Notes: generated from the sequence alone by a model not told the origin. A stretch of DNA of 64,000 bases from Conexibacter sp. CPCC 206217 (GCF_030646165.1 NZ_JAUTDO010000001.1:682001-746000); one strand, 5' to 3'; positions 1 to 12,779 are shown, counted from the first letter of the stretch. Numbers and translations: made by a program.

Positions 1-12
1 CGCAACGGTCAC
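1..12 (-). CDS. Start of next operon gene (partial, 4 codons visible)
   Basis: On the minus strand a GTG codon (10-12) begins a frame reading M-T-V-A before the window ends. A GGGAGG Shine-Dalgarno sequence lies at 20-25, seven bases upstream. It directly follows the MlaF-type ATPase gene, so it is probably the next gene of the same lipid-transport operon. Identity cannot be seen. Confidence 0.45.
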
Positions 13-80
13 GTGCGCGCCTCCCGGCAAGCCGGTTCGATGACGTGGACGACGGTCAAGAGGATGGGTCCGGGGGCGTC

Positions 81-1106
81 CTACTCCATCCCGAGCGGGC
101 CCTGGGACTCCCCGCTCAGAAACTGACGGACGAAGGGGTTCTCGGAGCTGAAGAGGTCTCTCGCAGGTCCGGATTCGACGATCCGCCCGCGCCACAGCAC
201 CGCGATGAACTCCGCGACGCGACGCGCGCTGGCGATGTCGTGGGTGATCACGACGTAGGCGCCGCCGTTCTCGGCGTGCACCTCCTTGATCAGCTCGCAC
301 AGCAGCGCGGTGCGGACCGGGTCGAGGCCCGAGTCGGGCTCGTCGAACAGCACGATCTCCGGATCGAGCACGAGCGCGCGTGCGAAGCCGGCGCGCTTGC
401 GCATGCCGCCGGACAGCTCGTTGGGCATCTTCTCGTGCGACTGAGCGAGGCCGACCTCGACGAGCCGTCTGTTGACGATCTCGGCGATCTCGTCCTCGCC
501 CTTGTCCGTGTGCTGGCGCAACGGGAAGGCGACGTTGTCGTAGAGGTTCATCGAGCCGAACAGCGCGCCGTCCTGGAACAGCACGCCGAACTTCTTGCGC
601 ATCTCGAAGAGGTCGTCGTCGACCATGTTCGGGACCGAGTCGCCGTGCACGAGGATGTCGCCCTGGTCGGGGTAGAGCAGCCCGACCATGTGCTTGATGC
701 AGACCGACTTGCCCGTGCCGGACGGGCCGAGGATCATCGAGATTCTGCCCTCGGGGATGCCGAGGTTGAGGCCGCGCAGCACCTCGTTGCGCCCGAACGC
801 CTTGTGCACGTCGATGAACTCGACGGCGTCCTCGACGCCCTCGACGCTGTGGCGATCCTCGGTGTGCCAGCGGAACTCGTCCTCGTCCGCGCCGACGACG
901 TCGGCCGGCGGCTGCTCGGAGACGACCGAGACGCGCGGCTCCAGCGCCCGACTCTCAGGCTCGAGCTCAGCTTCAGGGTAGAGGTCGTGATCCCCGCTGG
1001 GATCGTCGTTCTCGCCGATCACGTCGCCGTGTTCCACGGCGGCGTCGTCGTAGCGCTCGACGACGTCGTCGTCGAGGCGGTCTCTGTCGGAGTCCGAGCG
1101 GCTCAC
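81..1106 (-). CDS. Mce/Mla-type ABC transporter ATP-binding protein (MlaF/MkL-like)
   Basis: 341-residue ABC ATPase that would power an MlaE-type permease moving phospholipid or sterol-like lipids. Walker A GPSGTGKS at about 127-134, Q-loop Gln near 178, signature LSGGM at about 231-235, Walker B IVLFDEP at about 251-257. The DEPDSGLDP stretch and neighbouring MlaE gene point to the MlaF/MkL family. GTG start at 1104-1106 with AGGAGAG upstream, 34 bp after the permease stop. Residues 1-90 form an unusual Asp/Glu-rich, probably disordered extension; MlaF itself begins near residue 93. Confidence 0.9.
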   Translation of the reverse strand: MSRSDSDRDRLDDDVVERYDDAAVEHGDVIGENDDPSGDHDLYPEAELEPESRALEPRVSVVSEQPPADVVGADEDEFRWHTEDRHSVEGVEDAVEFIDVHKAFGRNEVLRGLNLGIPEGRISMILGPSGTGKSVCIKHMVGLLYPDQGDILVHGDSVPNMVDDDLFEMRKKFGVLFQDGALFGSMNLYDNVAFPLRQHTDKGEDEIAEIVNRRLVEVGLAQSHEKMPNELSGGMRKRAGFARALVLDPEIVLFDEPDSGLDPVRTALLCELIKEVHAENGGAYVVITHDIASARRVAEFIAVLWRGRIVESGPARDLFSSENPFVRQFLSGESQGPLGME

Positions 1107-1140
1107 GAAACTCTCCTGGTGTCGGTTCCGGGCGCCATCG

Positions 1141-1947
1141 TCAACGGATCAGGTTGATCTCGGGATGGGTCGCGAGCAGCGTCTGCGTGAAGACGTAGTT
1201 GAACGCGAAGATGCCCATGAAAGCTATGACGACCGCCTGGTTGACTGCGCGACCGACGCCCTCTGCGCCGCCTGAGGCGGTCATACCCTTGTAACAGCAG
1301 ACGATCGCGATGATCGCGCCGAAGAGCGTCGTCTTCAGCATCGAGCCCCACAGGTCTGTCGTCGACGCGCTCGTCAGGAAGGTCGCGAAGAACGGACCCA
1401 GCGGCGCGCCGTAGACGATCGTCGCGATGATCCCGCCGAAGATGCCGAACAGCAGCGCGTAGACGTTGAAGAGGCCGGTCACGAGCATCAGCGCGAGGAA
1501 GCGCGGCACGACGAGGTTCTTGACCGGGTCGACGCCGAGCACCTGCAGCGCGTCGAGCTCCTCGCGGATCTTGCGCGCGCCGAGATCGGCCGTGATCGCG
1601 GTGCCGGCGACGCCGGCCAGCACGATCGCGGTCACGAACGGCGCGAATTCGCGGATCGAGGCGAGCACGAAGAATCCGCCGAGGCGATCGAGCGCCCCGA
1701 ACAGGACGAGGAAGTTGGCCGCCTGCAGCCCCGGTGCGCCGTAGCCGAACGCCACGGTCGAGACCAGCAGCGGGAACCAGCACAGCTTCAGGGCGAACAA
1801 GAACTGCGAGATGAACTCGCCGCCGTAGGGGTACGGCGGCCGAATCGCAGAGACGATCGTCTTGCCCGTCAGGATCATCATGTCGCCGATTTCCTCGAGG
1901 GCGTTCCTCGTGGGAAGCAACGCGCGGTCGGCGACCGTTCGGACCAT
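1141..1947 (-). CDS. MlaE/YrbE-family ABC permease
   Basis: 268-residue integral membrane permease of the MlaE (YrbE) family. Several hydrophobic segments are present, and the conserved coupling stretch with A-R-K-I-R-E-E-L-D-A-L, followed by L-G-V-D-P, lies mid-protein as in the family. It should pair with the ATPase 34 bp downstream and with Mce substrate-binding proteins expected beyond the left edge. The ATG at 1945-1947 was chosen because GGGAGGA lies about 8 bases upstream and the length fits the family (about 260). The frame stays open far upstream, but that part looks like out-of-frame translation. Confidence 0.9.
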   Translation of the reverse strand: MVRTVADRALLPTRNALEEIGDMMILTGKTIVSAIRPPYPYGGEFISQFLFALKLCWFPLLVSTVAFGYGAPGLQAANFLVLFGALDRLGGFFVLASIREFAPFVTAIVLAGVAGTAITADLGARKIREELDALQVLGVDPVKNLVVPRFLALMLVTGLFNVYALLFGIFGGIIATIVYGAPLGPFFATFLTSASTTDLWGSMLKTTLFGAIIAIVCCYKGMTASGGAEGVGRAVNQAVVIAFMGIFAFNYVFTQTLLATHPEINLIR

Positions 1948-2163
1948 CTCTCTCTCGTCCTCCCTGGAAAACACGGGTAGAAGGGGCTCAACCGGCACCT
2001 TCCGCGGGAAAGCGTATGGCACGCCTGGGACGCATGCCAAACGGGAACCGTCGCGACCCCCGAGCAAGAGACACGCAGTTCTATAAACGTCTGTGATCGG
2101 AGATCTGACCGCTTCGGGGAACCGGCGAGCGGGTGCCAGGTCGCGTGGTATGTTCGCGCCGCT

Positions 2164-2778
2164 GTGCACGGGAGAGACGCCATCCTGCGAGGCGCACCAG
2201 CGGTCCTCGCGGCCGTCGCGTTGACGTTCGCCGGCTGCGGCGGCGGCGAGCGCCAGGACCACGGCGACACCGCCGGCACCTACAGCGTCGAGCTCGTCAG
2301 AGACTCGTTCCCGCGCGTCCAGCACCTCGCCGATCAGACCGAGATGCTGATCAGCATCAAGAACACCAGCGGCAGACGGATCCCGAACGTCGCGGCGACG
2401 ATCGAGGCCGCCGGCGAGGGCACACAGGCCGCCGCCTTCGGCACGCTCGACCAGCAGGTCGGGCTGTCGTCGCGCTCGCGGCCGATCTGGATCGTCGACG
2501 ACGGCCCCTACAGCGGCGACACCGCGTACGCGAACACGTGGGCGCTCGGCCCGATGCCCGCCGGCGCCGAGAGAGACTTCGTCTGGAGAGTCACGGCGAT
2601 ACGTTCGGGCAGATTCAGACTGACCTACCGGCTCGCCGGCAGCCTCCCGGGCGCCGCACGGCTCGAGCAGCCCGGCGGCAGACCGGTCGCCGGCAGCTTC
2701 GACGTCGAGATCTCCCGCGCTCCCGCGCAGGCGCGCGTGACGGCGAGCGGCGCCGTCGAGCGCGTACCCGCCAGGTAG
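2164..2778 (+). CDS. Putative exported lipoprotein, unknown function
   Basis: 204 residues, GTG start. A hydrophobic N-terminus ends in a lipobox-like F-A-G-C with Cys near residue 25, followed by a Gly-rich linker, so it is probably a lipid-anchored extracellular protein. The body is beta-rich (S-I-K-N-T-S-G-R-R-I-P-N-V is typical of Ig-like or DUF-type extracellular domains) with no recognised catalytic motif. No Shine-Dalgarno is visible; TATGTT at 2149-2154 lies 9 bases before GTG, so the mRNA may be leaderless. It diverges from the mlaE operon across 216 bp. No family assignment is made. Confidence 0.75.
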   Translation: MHGRDAILRGAPAVLAAVALTFAGCGGGERQDHGDTAGTYSVELVRDSFPRVQHLADQTEMLISIKNTSGRRIPNVAATIEAAGEGTQAAAFGTLDQQVGLSSRSRPIWIVDDGPYSGDTAYANTWALGPMPAGAERDFVWRVTAIRSGRFRLTYRLAGSLPGAARLEQPGGRPVAGSFDVEISRAPAQARVTASGAVERVPAR

Positions 2779-2784
2779 ACACAA

Positions 2785-2814
2785 GGGCCCGCGGCGTTCT
2801 CACGCCACGGGCCC
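2785..2814 (+). terminator. Hairpin terminator after the lipoprotein gene
   Basis: A 13-bp stem with one mismatch (2785-2797 with 2802-2814), loop TCTC, starts 6 bases after the lipoprotein stop codon. No long T-run follows. Confidence 0.7.
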
Positions 2815-3304
2815 CCGCGCTGCACGGACCAGCATCGCCCGTCATTACGATGCCGGAGCCGAGTTCGGAACAGCTGTCGAGCGCGCCGCGGGCCGAGTGC
2901 GGGCGCATCGCGATGACGGTACGGGCAGTCTGCGCAAGCGCACGCGACGGATCTTTGGCCACGTGGCGAAAGATCCAGTCGGGGCTTTCGCCAAGGCCGG
3001 TGTGAAGCCTCCGACGCGCCGCCGGAAACTCCACATCTCGGCGCGACCGAGACGGCACTCGTTTCAGTCGACTCATAGTCACGCGCGAGATGCACGTGCG
3101 GGTGGTGCGAGCAGAGTCGGAGCGGATGTCAGGGGGCGAACGGTCGCCGCGTTCCTTTGGACATGCGGATAGTGTCGATTCTGCAGAACCTTCGTACGCT
3201 CGCTGCGCACGGAAATCACGAGCCACCGTCCTTCGCCGTACCGATCAGCGGCGCCGCGCCGGAAGTACATCGGCACGGACGATGGAAAGGAACAACACCC
3301 GTCT
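2815..3304 (+). promoter_or_regulatory. 490-bp leader/promoter region of glutamine synthetase with competing hairpins
   Basis: No convincing gene is seen here on either strand. At 2949-2976 there is a 28-bp dyad (2949-2962 against 2963-2976, one mismatched pair). Its right arm (2964-2972) can instead pair perfectly with 2985-2993 (9 bp, 12-nt loop), so the two hairpins exclude each other. This may be an attenuator-like switch or an operator. The region ends in AAAGGAA about 10 bases before the glutamine synthetase start. Confidence 0.5.
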
Positions 3305-5458
<2,154 letters not shown>

Positions 5459-5501
5459 GACCTCACCCAAGCCTCTCGCGCCCGTCCGCGCGAGTGTGAA
5501 A

Positions 5502-5546
5502 ACGCCCGTCAGCTCTGGTCTCCCCGCGATCAGAGCTGGCGGGTGT
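5502..5546. terminator. Bidirectional terminator between glnN and the ROK gene
   Basis: A 16-bp stem (5502-5517 with 5531-5546, G-T pairs allowed) with a 13-nt loop. T-rich bases follow on the plus strand and AAAA precedes it (a T-run on the minus strand), so it can end both convergent genes. Confidence 0.85.
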
Positions 5547-5588
5547 TCTTCGTTGCGGCGGGCGGCGGGCAGAGGCCGCCGGCCGGGC

Positions 5589-6803
5589 CTACGCGGCGGC
5601 CGCGCGCCGCAGCGCACGGTCGATCGCTGCCGGCGAGAGCACGTGCTCGATCACGAGCGCGGCGGCGCCGACGATCCCGGCGCGGTCGCCCAGCTCGCTC
5701 GGCACGACGCGCAGCGCGTCGGTCGCGAGCGGCAGCGACCGCTGGAAGATCACCTCGCGCACGCCGGCCAGCAGCTGCTGCGAGGCGCGGCCGACGTCGC
5801 CGCCGACGACGATCACCTCGGGGTTGAAGAAGTTGACGCAGCCGGCGAGCACCTCGCCGAGGTTGCGACCGGCCTCGCGCACGAGCTGGGTCGCAGGCCC
5901 GTCGCCGCCGCGCACCAGCCGCACGACGTCGCGGCTGCTGCTCGCCTCGACGCCCAGCGCGCTCAGCCGGCGCGCGATCGCGCCGCCGCCGGAGACCGCC
6001 TCGAGGCAGCCGACGTTGCCGCAGCGGCAGGTCTCGTCACGGCCGGCGAGGCGGATGTGGCCGATGTCGCCGGCCGCGCCCATCGCGCCGCGGTGGATCG
6101 CCCCGCCGGCGACGATCCCGCAGCCGATGCCGGTGCCGACCTTGATGAAGAGCAGGTGGCGGCTGTCGCTCCAGCTCGTCGCGTGCTCGCCGAGCGCCAT
6201 GATGTTGACGTCGTTGTCGACCAGCACCGGCGCTTCGTAACGAGCGGCGAACCAGCCGGGGATCGAGAAGCCGTCCCAGCCCGGCATGATCGGCGGGTTG
6301 GCCGGCTCGCCGCGGTCGAAGGCGACCGGGCCGGGCACGCCGAGGCCGATCCCGCGCACCTGCGCGGCGCTGCGGCCGGCCTGCTCCAGCAGCGCGCCGA
6401 AACGCTCGTGCACGAGCGTCAGCACGCGCTCGGGGCCGTCGGCGATCGCGACCTCCTCGACCTCCTCCGCGAGCGCGCCGCCGCCGAGATCGCAGACGGC
6501 CAGCCGCGAGTGGGTCGCGCCGAGGTCGGCGCAGAGCACGACGCCGGAGCCGTCGTTGAAGGCGAGCGCCGCCGCCGGGCGGCCGCCGGTCGAGTCGCCG
6601 CCGACCTCGTGCAGCAGCTCGTGGCGCAGCAGGGCGTCGACGCGCTGCGCGACGGTCGAGCGGGCGAGGCCTGTGCGCCGGGCCAGCTCCGCGCGCGTCA
6701 GCGTGCCGGCCGCACGGATCACATGGAGCATCGCGCCGGCTGTCGCCGCCTCCCCGACGGCTGCCTTGGCGCCGTCACCGTGCTCGTCGCTCGCTGCCAC
6801 CAC
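5589..6803 (-). CDS. ROK-family transcriptional regulator
   Basis: 404 residues: N-terminal winged helix-turn-helix (about 30-70, L-T-R-A-E-L-A-R-R-T-G-L) followed by a ROK sugar-kinase-like domain. Visible are the phosphate motif D-L-G-A-T-H-S-R, G-V-P-G-P-V, V-D-N-D-V-N and the zinc motif C-R-C-G-N-V-G-C with the G-H upstream. Such proteins usually repress sugar operons and release DNA on binding a sugar. It is transcribed away from the sugar operon starting at 6932, and two inverted repeats lie between them. GTG start; no strong Shine-Dalgarno. Confidence 0.92.
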   Translation of the reverse strand: MVAASDEHGDGAKAAVGEAATAGAMLHVIRAAGTLTRAELARRTGLARSTVAQRVDALLRHELLHEVGGDSTGGRPAAALAFNDGSGVVLCADLGATHSRLAVCDLGGGALAEEVEEVAIADGPERVLTLVHERFGALLEQAGRSAAQVRGIGLGVPGPVAFDRGEPANPPIMPGWDGFSIPGWFAARYEAPVLVDNDVNIMALGEHATSWSDSRHLLFIKVGTGIGCGIVAGGAIHRGAMGAAGDIGHIRLAGRDETCRCGNVGCLEAVSGGGAIARRLSALGVEASSSRDVVRLVRGGDGPATQLVREAGRNLGEVLAGCVNFFNPEVIVVGGDVGRASQQLLAGVREVIFQRSLPLATDALRVVPSELGDRAGIVGAAALVIEHVLSPAAIDRALRRAAAA

Positions 6804-6824
6804 GTCGGAAGTAAAGCATTGCCG

Positions 6825-6901
6825 TCAAGCGATCTTGCATCGCCGGGAATCGCTTGATCCGTATCTTTTGATGTTTGTCAAACAAGCTTTTGGCTTGACA
6901 A
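6825..6901. promoter_or_regulatory. Two inverted repeats, candidate ROK operators
   Basis: Repeat 1 has perfect 9-bp arms TCAAGCGAT (6825-6833) and ATCGCTTGA (6849-6857). Repeat 2 has TTGTCAA (6875-6881) and TTGACAA (6895-6901), with an inner CAAGC/GCTTG pair. They fill the 128-bp AT-rich gap between the ROK gene and the sugar operon. TTGACA at 6895-6900 could also be a -35 box. Confidence 0.65.
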
Positions 6902-6931
6902 CCGACAAAAGGGTATGGGAGTGTCGGACCT

Positions 6932-8125
6932 GTGAGTGGAGGAGCTCATCCGCTGCGCGCCGGCATCGTCGGCGCGGGCTTCATCGGCGCGGTCCACGCC
7001 CGCTCTGCCCGGCTTGCCGGGGCCCGCCTGACGGCCGTCGCCGCATCGAGCGAGCGGTCGGCCGCGGAGGCCGCGCGGCGACTCGGCGCCGAGCGCGCCT
7101 GCGCCTCGGCCGAGCAGCTGGTCGTCGCCGACGACGTCGACGTCGTCCACATCTGCGCCCCCAACCACCTCCACCTGCCGTTGAGCCGTGCGGCGCTGGA
7201 CGCCGGCAAGCACGTGATCTGCGAGAAGCCGCTCGCGCTCGACAGCGCCGGTGCCGGCGCGCTCGTCGAGCTGGCGGCGGCATGCGGTCGCTGGGACGGC
7301 GTCCCCTTCGTCTACCGCTACCACCCGCTCGTGCGCGAGGCGCGCGAGCGGCTGCACGACGGCCGCAGCGGCCCGCTGCGGCTGATCCACGGCACCTACC
7401 TGCAGGATTGGCTGTCACGTCCCAGCGACGACAACTGGCGCGTGACGGCGGCGCTCGGCGGGCGCTCGCGCGCGTTCGCGGACATCGGCTCGCACTGGTG
7501 CGATCTCGCCGAGTTCGTCTCCGGCCACCGCATCAGCCGCCTCAGCGCGCGGACCGCGACGATGGTGCCGCAGCGCAGCGCCGCCGGCGGCCGGCCCGCG
7601 TTCGCGCGCGACGACGACGGCGCCGACGACGCAGGACCGCGCCGCCCGGTCTCGACCGAGGACGTCGCGCTGGTGCAGTTCGAGACCGACCGGGGCGCGC
7701 TCGGCAACGTCGTCGTCAGCCAGCTCTCGCAGGGTCGCAAGAACCATCTCTGGATCGAGTGGGACGCCGCCGAGGAATCGCTCGTCTTCGACCAGGAGCA
7801 GCCGGAGCGGCTGTGGCGCGGCGAGCGCGACGGTGCGAGTGTGATCGAGCGCGACCCGGCGCTGCTGTCGCCGGCGGCGGCGCGGCTGGTGACGCTGCCG
7901 GCCGGCCACCCGCAGGGCTACGGCGACTGCTTCGACGGCTTCGTCACCGACCTCTACGCCGCGATCCGCGACGGCGTCGCCCCCGACGGCCTCCCCCGCT
8001 TCGCCGACGGGCTGCGCGCCGCACGGATCACCGAGGCGGTGCTCGCCTCGGCCGCCCGCGACGGCGCCTGGACGGCCGTCCCGGCACCGCTGAGCACGAC
8101 GGCTGCTGCGGAGACGCGCGCGTGA
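6932..8125 (+). CDS. Gfo/Idh/MocA-family oxidoreductase
   Basis: 397 residues. NAD(P)-dependent dehydrogenase of sugars, cyclitols or their derivatives. An N-terminal Rossmann fold with G-I-V-G-A-G-F-I-G is followed by C-E-K-P-L-A-L (the conserved E-K-P, about 88-95) and a C-terminal alpha/beta domain with G-S-H-W-C-D-L (usual D-x-x-x-H-like active-site region). GTG start; GGGAG lies about 10 bases upstream. First gene of the ROK-controlled operon; its stop overlaps the next start by 4 bp. Substrate unknown; the neighbouring isomerase and ABC importer suggest an imported sugar or inositol. Confidence 0.9.
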   Translation: MSGGAHPLRAGIVGAGFIGAVHARSARLAGARLTAVAASSERSAAEAARRLGAERACASAEQLVVADDVDVVHICAPNHLHLPLSRAALDAGKHVICEKPLALDSAGAGALVELAAACGRWDGVPFVYRYHPLVREARERLHDGRSGPLRLIHGTYLQDWLSRPSDDNWRVTAALGGRSRAFADIGSHWCDLAEFVSGHRISRLSARTATMVPQRSAAGGRPAFARDDDGADDAGPRRPVSTEDVALVQFETDRGALGNVVVSQLSQGRKNHLWIEWDAAEESLVFDQEQPERLWRGERDGASVIERDPALLSPAAARLVTLPAGHPQGYGDCFDGFVTDLYAAIRDGVAPDGLPRFADGLRAARITEAVLASAARDGAWTAVPAPLSTTAAAETRA

Positions 8126-9041
8126 GACTGGGCCTGCTGACCTCCTGCATGCCCGAGCGCTCGCTCGATCAGGTCGCCGCGTGGGCGGGCGCGAACGGCT
8201 ACGAGGCGCTCGAGTTGGCCGCCTGGCCGACGCTCGGCGACCGCCCCTTCACCGCCTCTCACCTCGCCGCCGACGCCTTCGACGAACGCGAGGCCGAGCG
8301 CGTCCGCACGGCGCTCGCCGACAACGGCCTGACGCTCTCGGCGCTCGCCTACTACGACAACAACCTCCACCCCGACCCGGCCGTGCGGGCCGGCTACCAC
8401 GCGCACCTGCGCGCCTGCGTCGACGCCGCGGCGGCGCTCGGCGGCGTCCCGGTCGGGACCTTCGTCGGACGCGACCCGAGCCGCTCGGTCGCGGAGAATC
8501 TGCGCGAGGCCGAGCGCGTGCTGCCGCCGCTCGTCGACTACGCCGGCGAGCGCGGCGTCCGCCTGATGGTCGAGAACTGCGTGATGGAGGGCTGGCACCC
8601 CGACGGCTACCCCGGCAACCTCGCCTACTCGCCGGAGCTGTGGGAATGGATGTTCGGGCTCGGGCTGTGGCTCAACTTCGACCCCTCCCATCTGCTGTGG
8701 CTCGGGATCGACCCGGTCGCCGCGCTGGAGCCGTACGTCGACCGCGTCATCCACGCGCACGCGAAGGACGCAGAGACCTTCCCCGCCAGACGCGACCGCT
8801 ACGGCTTCTTCGGCCGCCTCTCGACGCGCACGGAGGAGCCTTGGGAGGCGGGCTGGTGGCGCTACCGGATTCCCGGCCTCGGCGCCGTCGACTGGCGCCG
8901 CTATCTCGACACGCTCTACGCGGGCGGCTTCGACGGCGTGCTGTCGGTCGAGCACGAGGACCCGATCTGGGGCGGGACGCCGCAGAGAGTCGAGCAGGGG
9001 CTGCGGATCGCCCACGGCACGCTGCGCGGGCTGGTGGTCGG

Positions 9042-9045
<4 letters not shown>
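8122..9045 (+). CDS. Sugar phosphate isomerase/epimerase-like TIM-barrel protein
   Basis: 307 residues, xylose-isomerase-like / AP-endonuclease-2 fold. The expected metal ligands are visible in order: Glu in M-V-E-N-C, Asp in N-F-D-P-S-H-L, His in H-A-H-A-K-D and Glu in S-V-E-H-E-D. Such enzymes isomerise or epimerise sugars, keto-inositols or their products, which fits the preceding Gfo/Idh/MocA gene. GTG start at 8122-8124 overlaps the previous stop (GTGA); the 3' end overlaps the ABC ATPase start by 4 bp. Resembles IolE/IolI-type partners, but the exact reaction cannot be fixed. Confidence 0.88.
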
Positions 9046-10564
<1,519 letters not shown>

Positions 10565-10568
<4 letters not shown>

Positions 10569-11590
10569 GCACGGCGCCTGTCAAGGGCGGAGGTGAGACG
10601 GCGCTGAGCGCGACGCTGCGGCGCAGAGTCGCGGGCCTGCGCCTGCAGGAGTACGCGCTCGTGATCGTGGTGATCGCGCTGTTCGTCGCCGGCTCGATCC
10701 TCAAGCCCGACAGCTTCCCGACGTGGGACAACGTCCGCAACATGCTCACGCAGGCGAGCGTCGTCGGCGTGCTCGCGATCGGCATGACCTTCGTGATCGC
10801 GACCGCCGGCATCGACCTCTCGGTCGGCTCGATGCTCGCCGCCGCCGGCATGTTCGGCGGGATCCTCGTCGACCCCGAGGGCTCGACGCTCGTCTTCATC
10901 CTCGGCACGCTCTTCTTCGCGACCGCGCTCGGATCGGTCAACGCGATCGCGATCGCCTACGGCCGCGTCGTGCCGTTCATCGCGACGCTGGCGATGTTCT
11001 CGATCGCGCGCGGGATCTCGCTGCTGCTGAACGACAAGCTGCCGGTCAGCCTGCTCGACCTCAACGGCGGCTCGTTCGGCGACCCGGCCGCCTTCTCGCT
11101 GCTGTGGTTCGGGACCGGGCGGATCGTCGGGATCCCCGTCTCTGTCTACGTCTTCCTCGGTGTCGTGATCGCCGGGTGGGTCGTGCTCAACCGCACGCGC
11201 TACGGCCGCTGGGTCGTCGCCGTCGGCGGCAACCGCGAGGCGGCGCGGATCGCCGGCGTGCCGGTGCGGCGGACGATCCTCAGCGTGTACGTGCTCTCCG
11301 GCCTGCTCGCCGGGGTCGCGGCGGTGCTGCTGTGCGCCCGCCTGGGCTCCGCCTCGCCGGTCAGCGGCAACCTCTACGAGCTCGACGCGATCGGGGCTGT
11401 CGTGATCGGCGGCACGAGTCTCGCGGGCGGGCGCGCGACGATCGGTGGCACGTTCCTCGGGGTGCTGACGTTCGCGCTGATCTTCAGCTTGATGACGCAG
11501 CTGAACCTCTCGACGGAGGTCCAGCAGGTGGTGAAGGGCGCGATCGTGCTCGGTGCGGTGCTGCTGCAGCGACCGGAGGCACGGTTGTGA
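10565..11590 (+). CDS. Sugar ABC importer permease (RbsC/BPD_transp_2 family)
   Basis: 341 residues, about 8-10 hydrophobic segments. The hallmark G-I-D-L-S-V-G-S near residue 80 and the late G-A-V-V-I-G-G-T-S-L-A-G-G-R motif identify a BPD_transp_2 permease of ribose/xylose-type importers. It forms the membrane channel for the two-NBD ATPase encoded just upstream (ATGA overlap). The binding lipoprotein follows after 37 bp. Function is import of the operon's unidentified sugar or cyclitol. Confidence 0.93.
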
Positions 11591-11627
11591 GGAGGAGGTC
11601 AAACGACAGCAGGAGGAGGGACGGGAC

Positions 11628-12677
11628 ATGTCGCTCACACGACCATTGATGGCGCTCACCGCCGCGACGGTGCTCGCATTCGGCGCCGCGGCCTGCGGCG
11701 GTGACGACGACGAGGGCGGCACGACGACCGCCGCCGCCGTCGACACGGCCGCCAGAGACAGCGCAGCCGCGGAGGACTCGGGCGGCACGGTGAGAATCGT
11801 CGCCAGCGTGCCGCCGACCGACCACGGCTGGCTCGGCGCGATCTCGAAGAACGCGCAGGCCGCCGCCGACAGATTCGACGACGTCGACTTCCGCCTGCTG
11901 GAGGCGGCCGACGCCGACTCGCAGGCGCAGCAGATCGAGCAGGCGATCGCCGACAGACCGGACGCGCTCGTCGTGCTGCCGCAGGACGGCGAGGCGCTGA
12001 CGCCGGTCGCGCAGAGAGCCGAGGCGGCGGGGATCCCGGTCATCAACGTCGACCGGCTCTTCTCGGCGCCCGACGCGGCGACCGCGACGATCCTCGGCGA
12101 CAATCACCAGATCGGCGTCTCGGCCGCCGACTACATCGCCGACAGACTCAGATGCGCGGGCAACGTCGTCGAGATCCAGGGGCTCGCCGGGATCTCGGTC
12201 ACGGAGGAGCGCTCGGCCGGCTTCGCCGAGCAGCTCAGAAAGGCCTGCCCCGACGGCGGCATCGAGATCGTCGCCAGACAGCCGGGCGACTTCAACCCCG
12301 ACACCGGCCTGCGCGCGATGGAGAACATCCTCCAGGCACAGGACAGAATCGACGCCGTCTACACGCACGATGACGACATGGCGCAGGGCGTCGTGCAGGC
12401 GATCCGCAACGCCGACCGCGACGACGAGATGTTTCTGACCGGCGTCGGCGGCTCCGAGGACGCGATGGCGCAGATCAGAGAGGGCGGGCTGTACGCCGCG
12501 ACCTTCCTCTACAACCCGGCGATGGCCGCCTCGGCCGTCAACATGGCGCGCCTGATCGCGCTCGGCGAGGGCTTCGAGGAGCTGGTGCCGCCGGAGGTGC
12601 CGCGCCAGCTGATCGTCCCCGCCGCGACGGTCACGCAGGAGAACGTCGACGAGTACGAGGAATACGCCTTCAACTAG
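11628..12677 (+). CDS. Sugar ABC importer substrate-binding lipoprotein
   Basis: 349 residues, periplasmic-binding-protein type 1 (Peripla_BP_4) fold. Signal sequence ends at A-A-A-C with Cys23 as the lipid anchor, followed by an acidic linker. Typical blocks: P-T-D-H-G-W-L near 60, the second-lobe G-D-N-H-Q-I-G and the D-D-D-M-A-Q-G-V ligand loop. ATG 11628 chosen because AGGAGGAGGG lies 7 bases upstream; earlier in-frame codons have no such site. 11 of its 20 Arg codons are AGA, whereas the ATPase and permease of the same operon have about one each. A perfect hairpin follows the stop. Confidence 0.93.
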   Translation: MSLTRPLMALTAATVLAFGAAACGGDDDEGGTTTAAAVDTAARDSAAAEDSGGTVRIVASVPPTDHGWLGAISKNAQAAADRFDDVDFRLLEAADADSQAQQIEQAIADRPDALVVLPQDGEALTPVAQRAEAAGIPVINVDRLFSAPDAATATILGDNHQIGVSAADYIADRLRCAGNVVEIQGLAGISVTEERSAGFAEQLRKACPDGGIEIVARQPGDFNPDTGLRAMENILQAQDRIDAVYTHDDDMAQGVVQAIRNADRDDEMFLTGVGGSEDAMAQIREGGLYAATFLYNPAMAASAVNMARLIALGEGFEELVPPEVPRQLIVPAATVTQENVDEYEEYAFN

Positions 12678-12686
12678 GCGCCTGCC

Positions 12687-12715
12687 CCCGGCGCTCCTCC
12701 CCGCGGAGCGCCGGG
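12687..12715 (+). terminator. Terminator of the sugar operon
   Basis: Perfect 11-bp GC stem (12687-12697 with 12705-12715), 7-nt loop, followed after 9 bases by TTTT. Confidence 0.85.
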
Positions 12716-12779
12716 ACCGTCGCGTTTTGGCGCGTCAGCGCAACCTTGATCGGCGTCGGGCGTTCAAGAAGGCAGAGAA

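Noticed and set aside
2830..2880. Minus-strand sequence resembling the conserved loop of 5S rRNA (CCGAACTCGG)
   Set aside because: The flanking CAT and GAAG/TAAG elements and overall 5S folding are absent, and no other rRNA gene is near.
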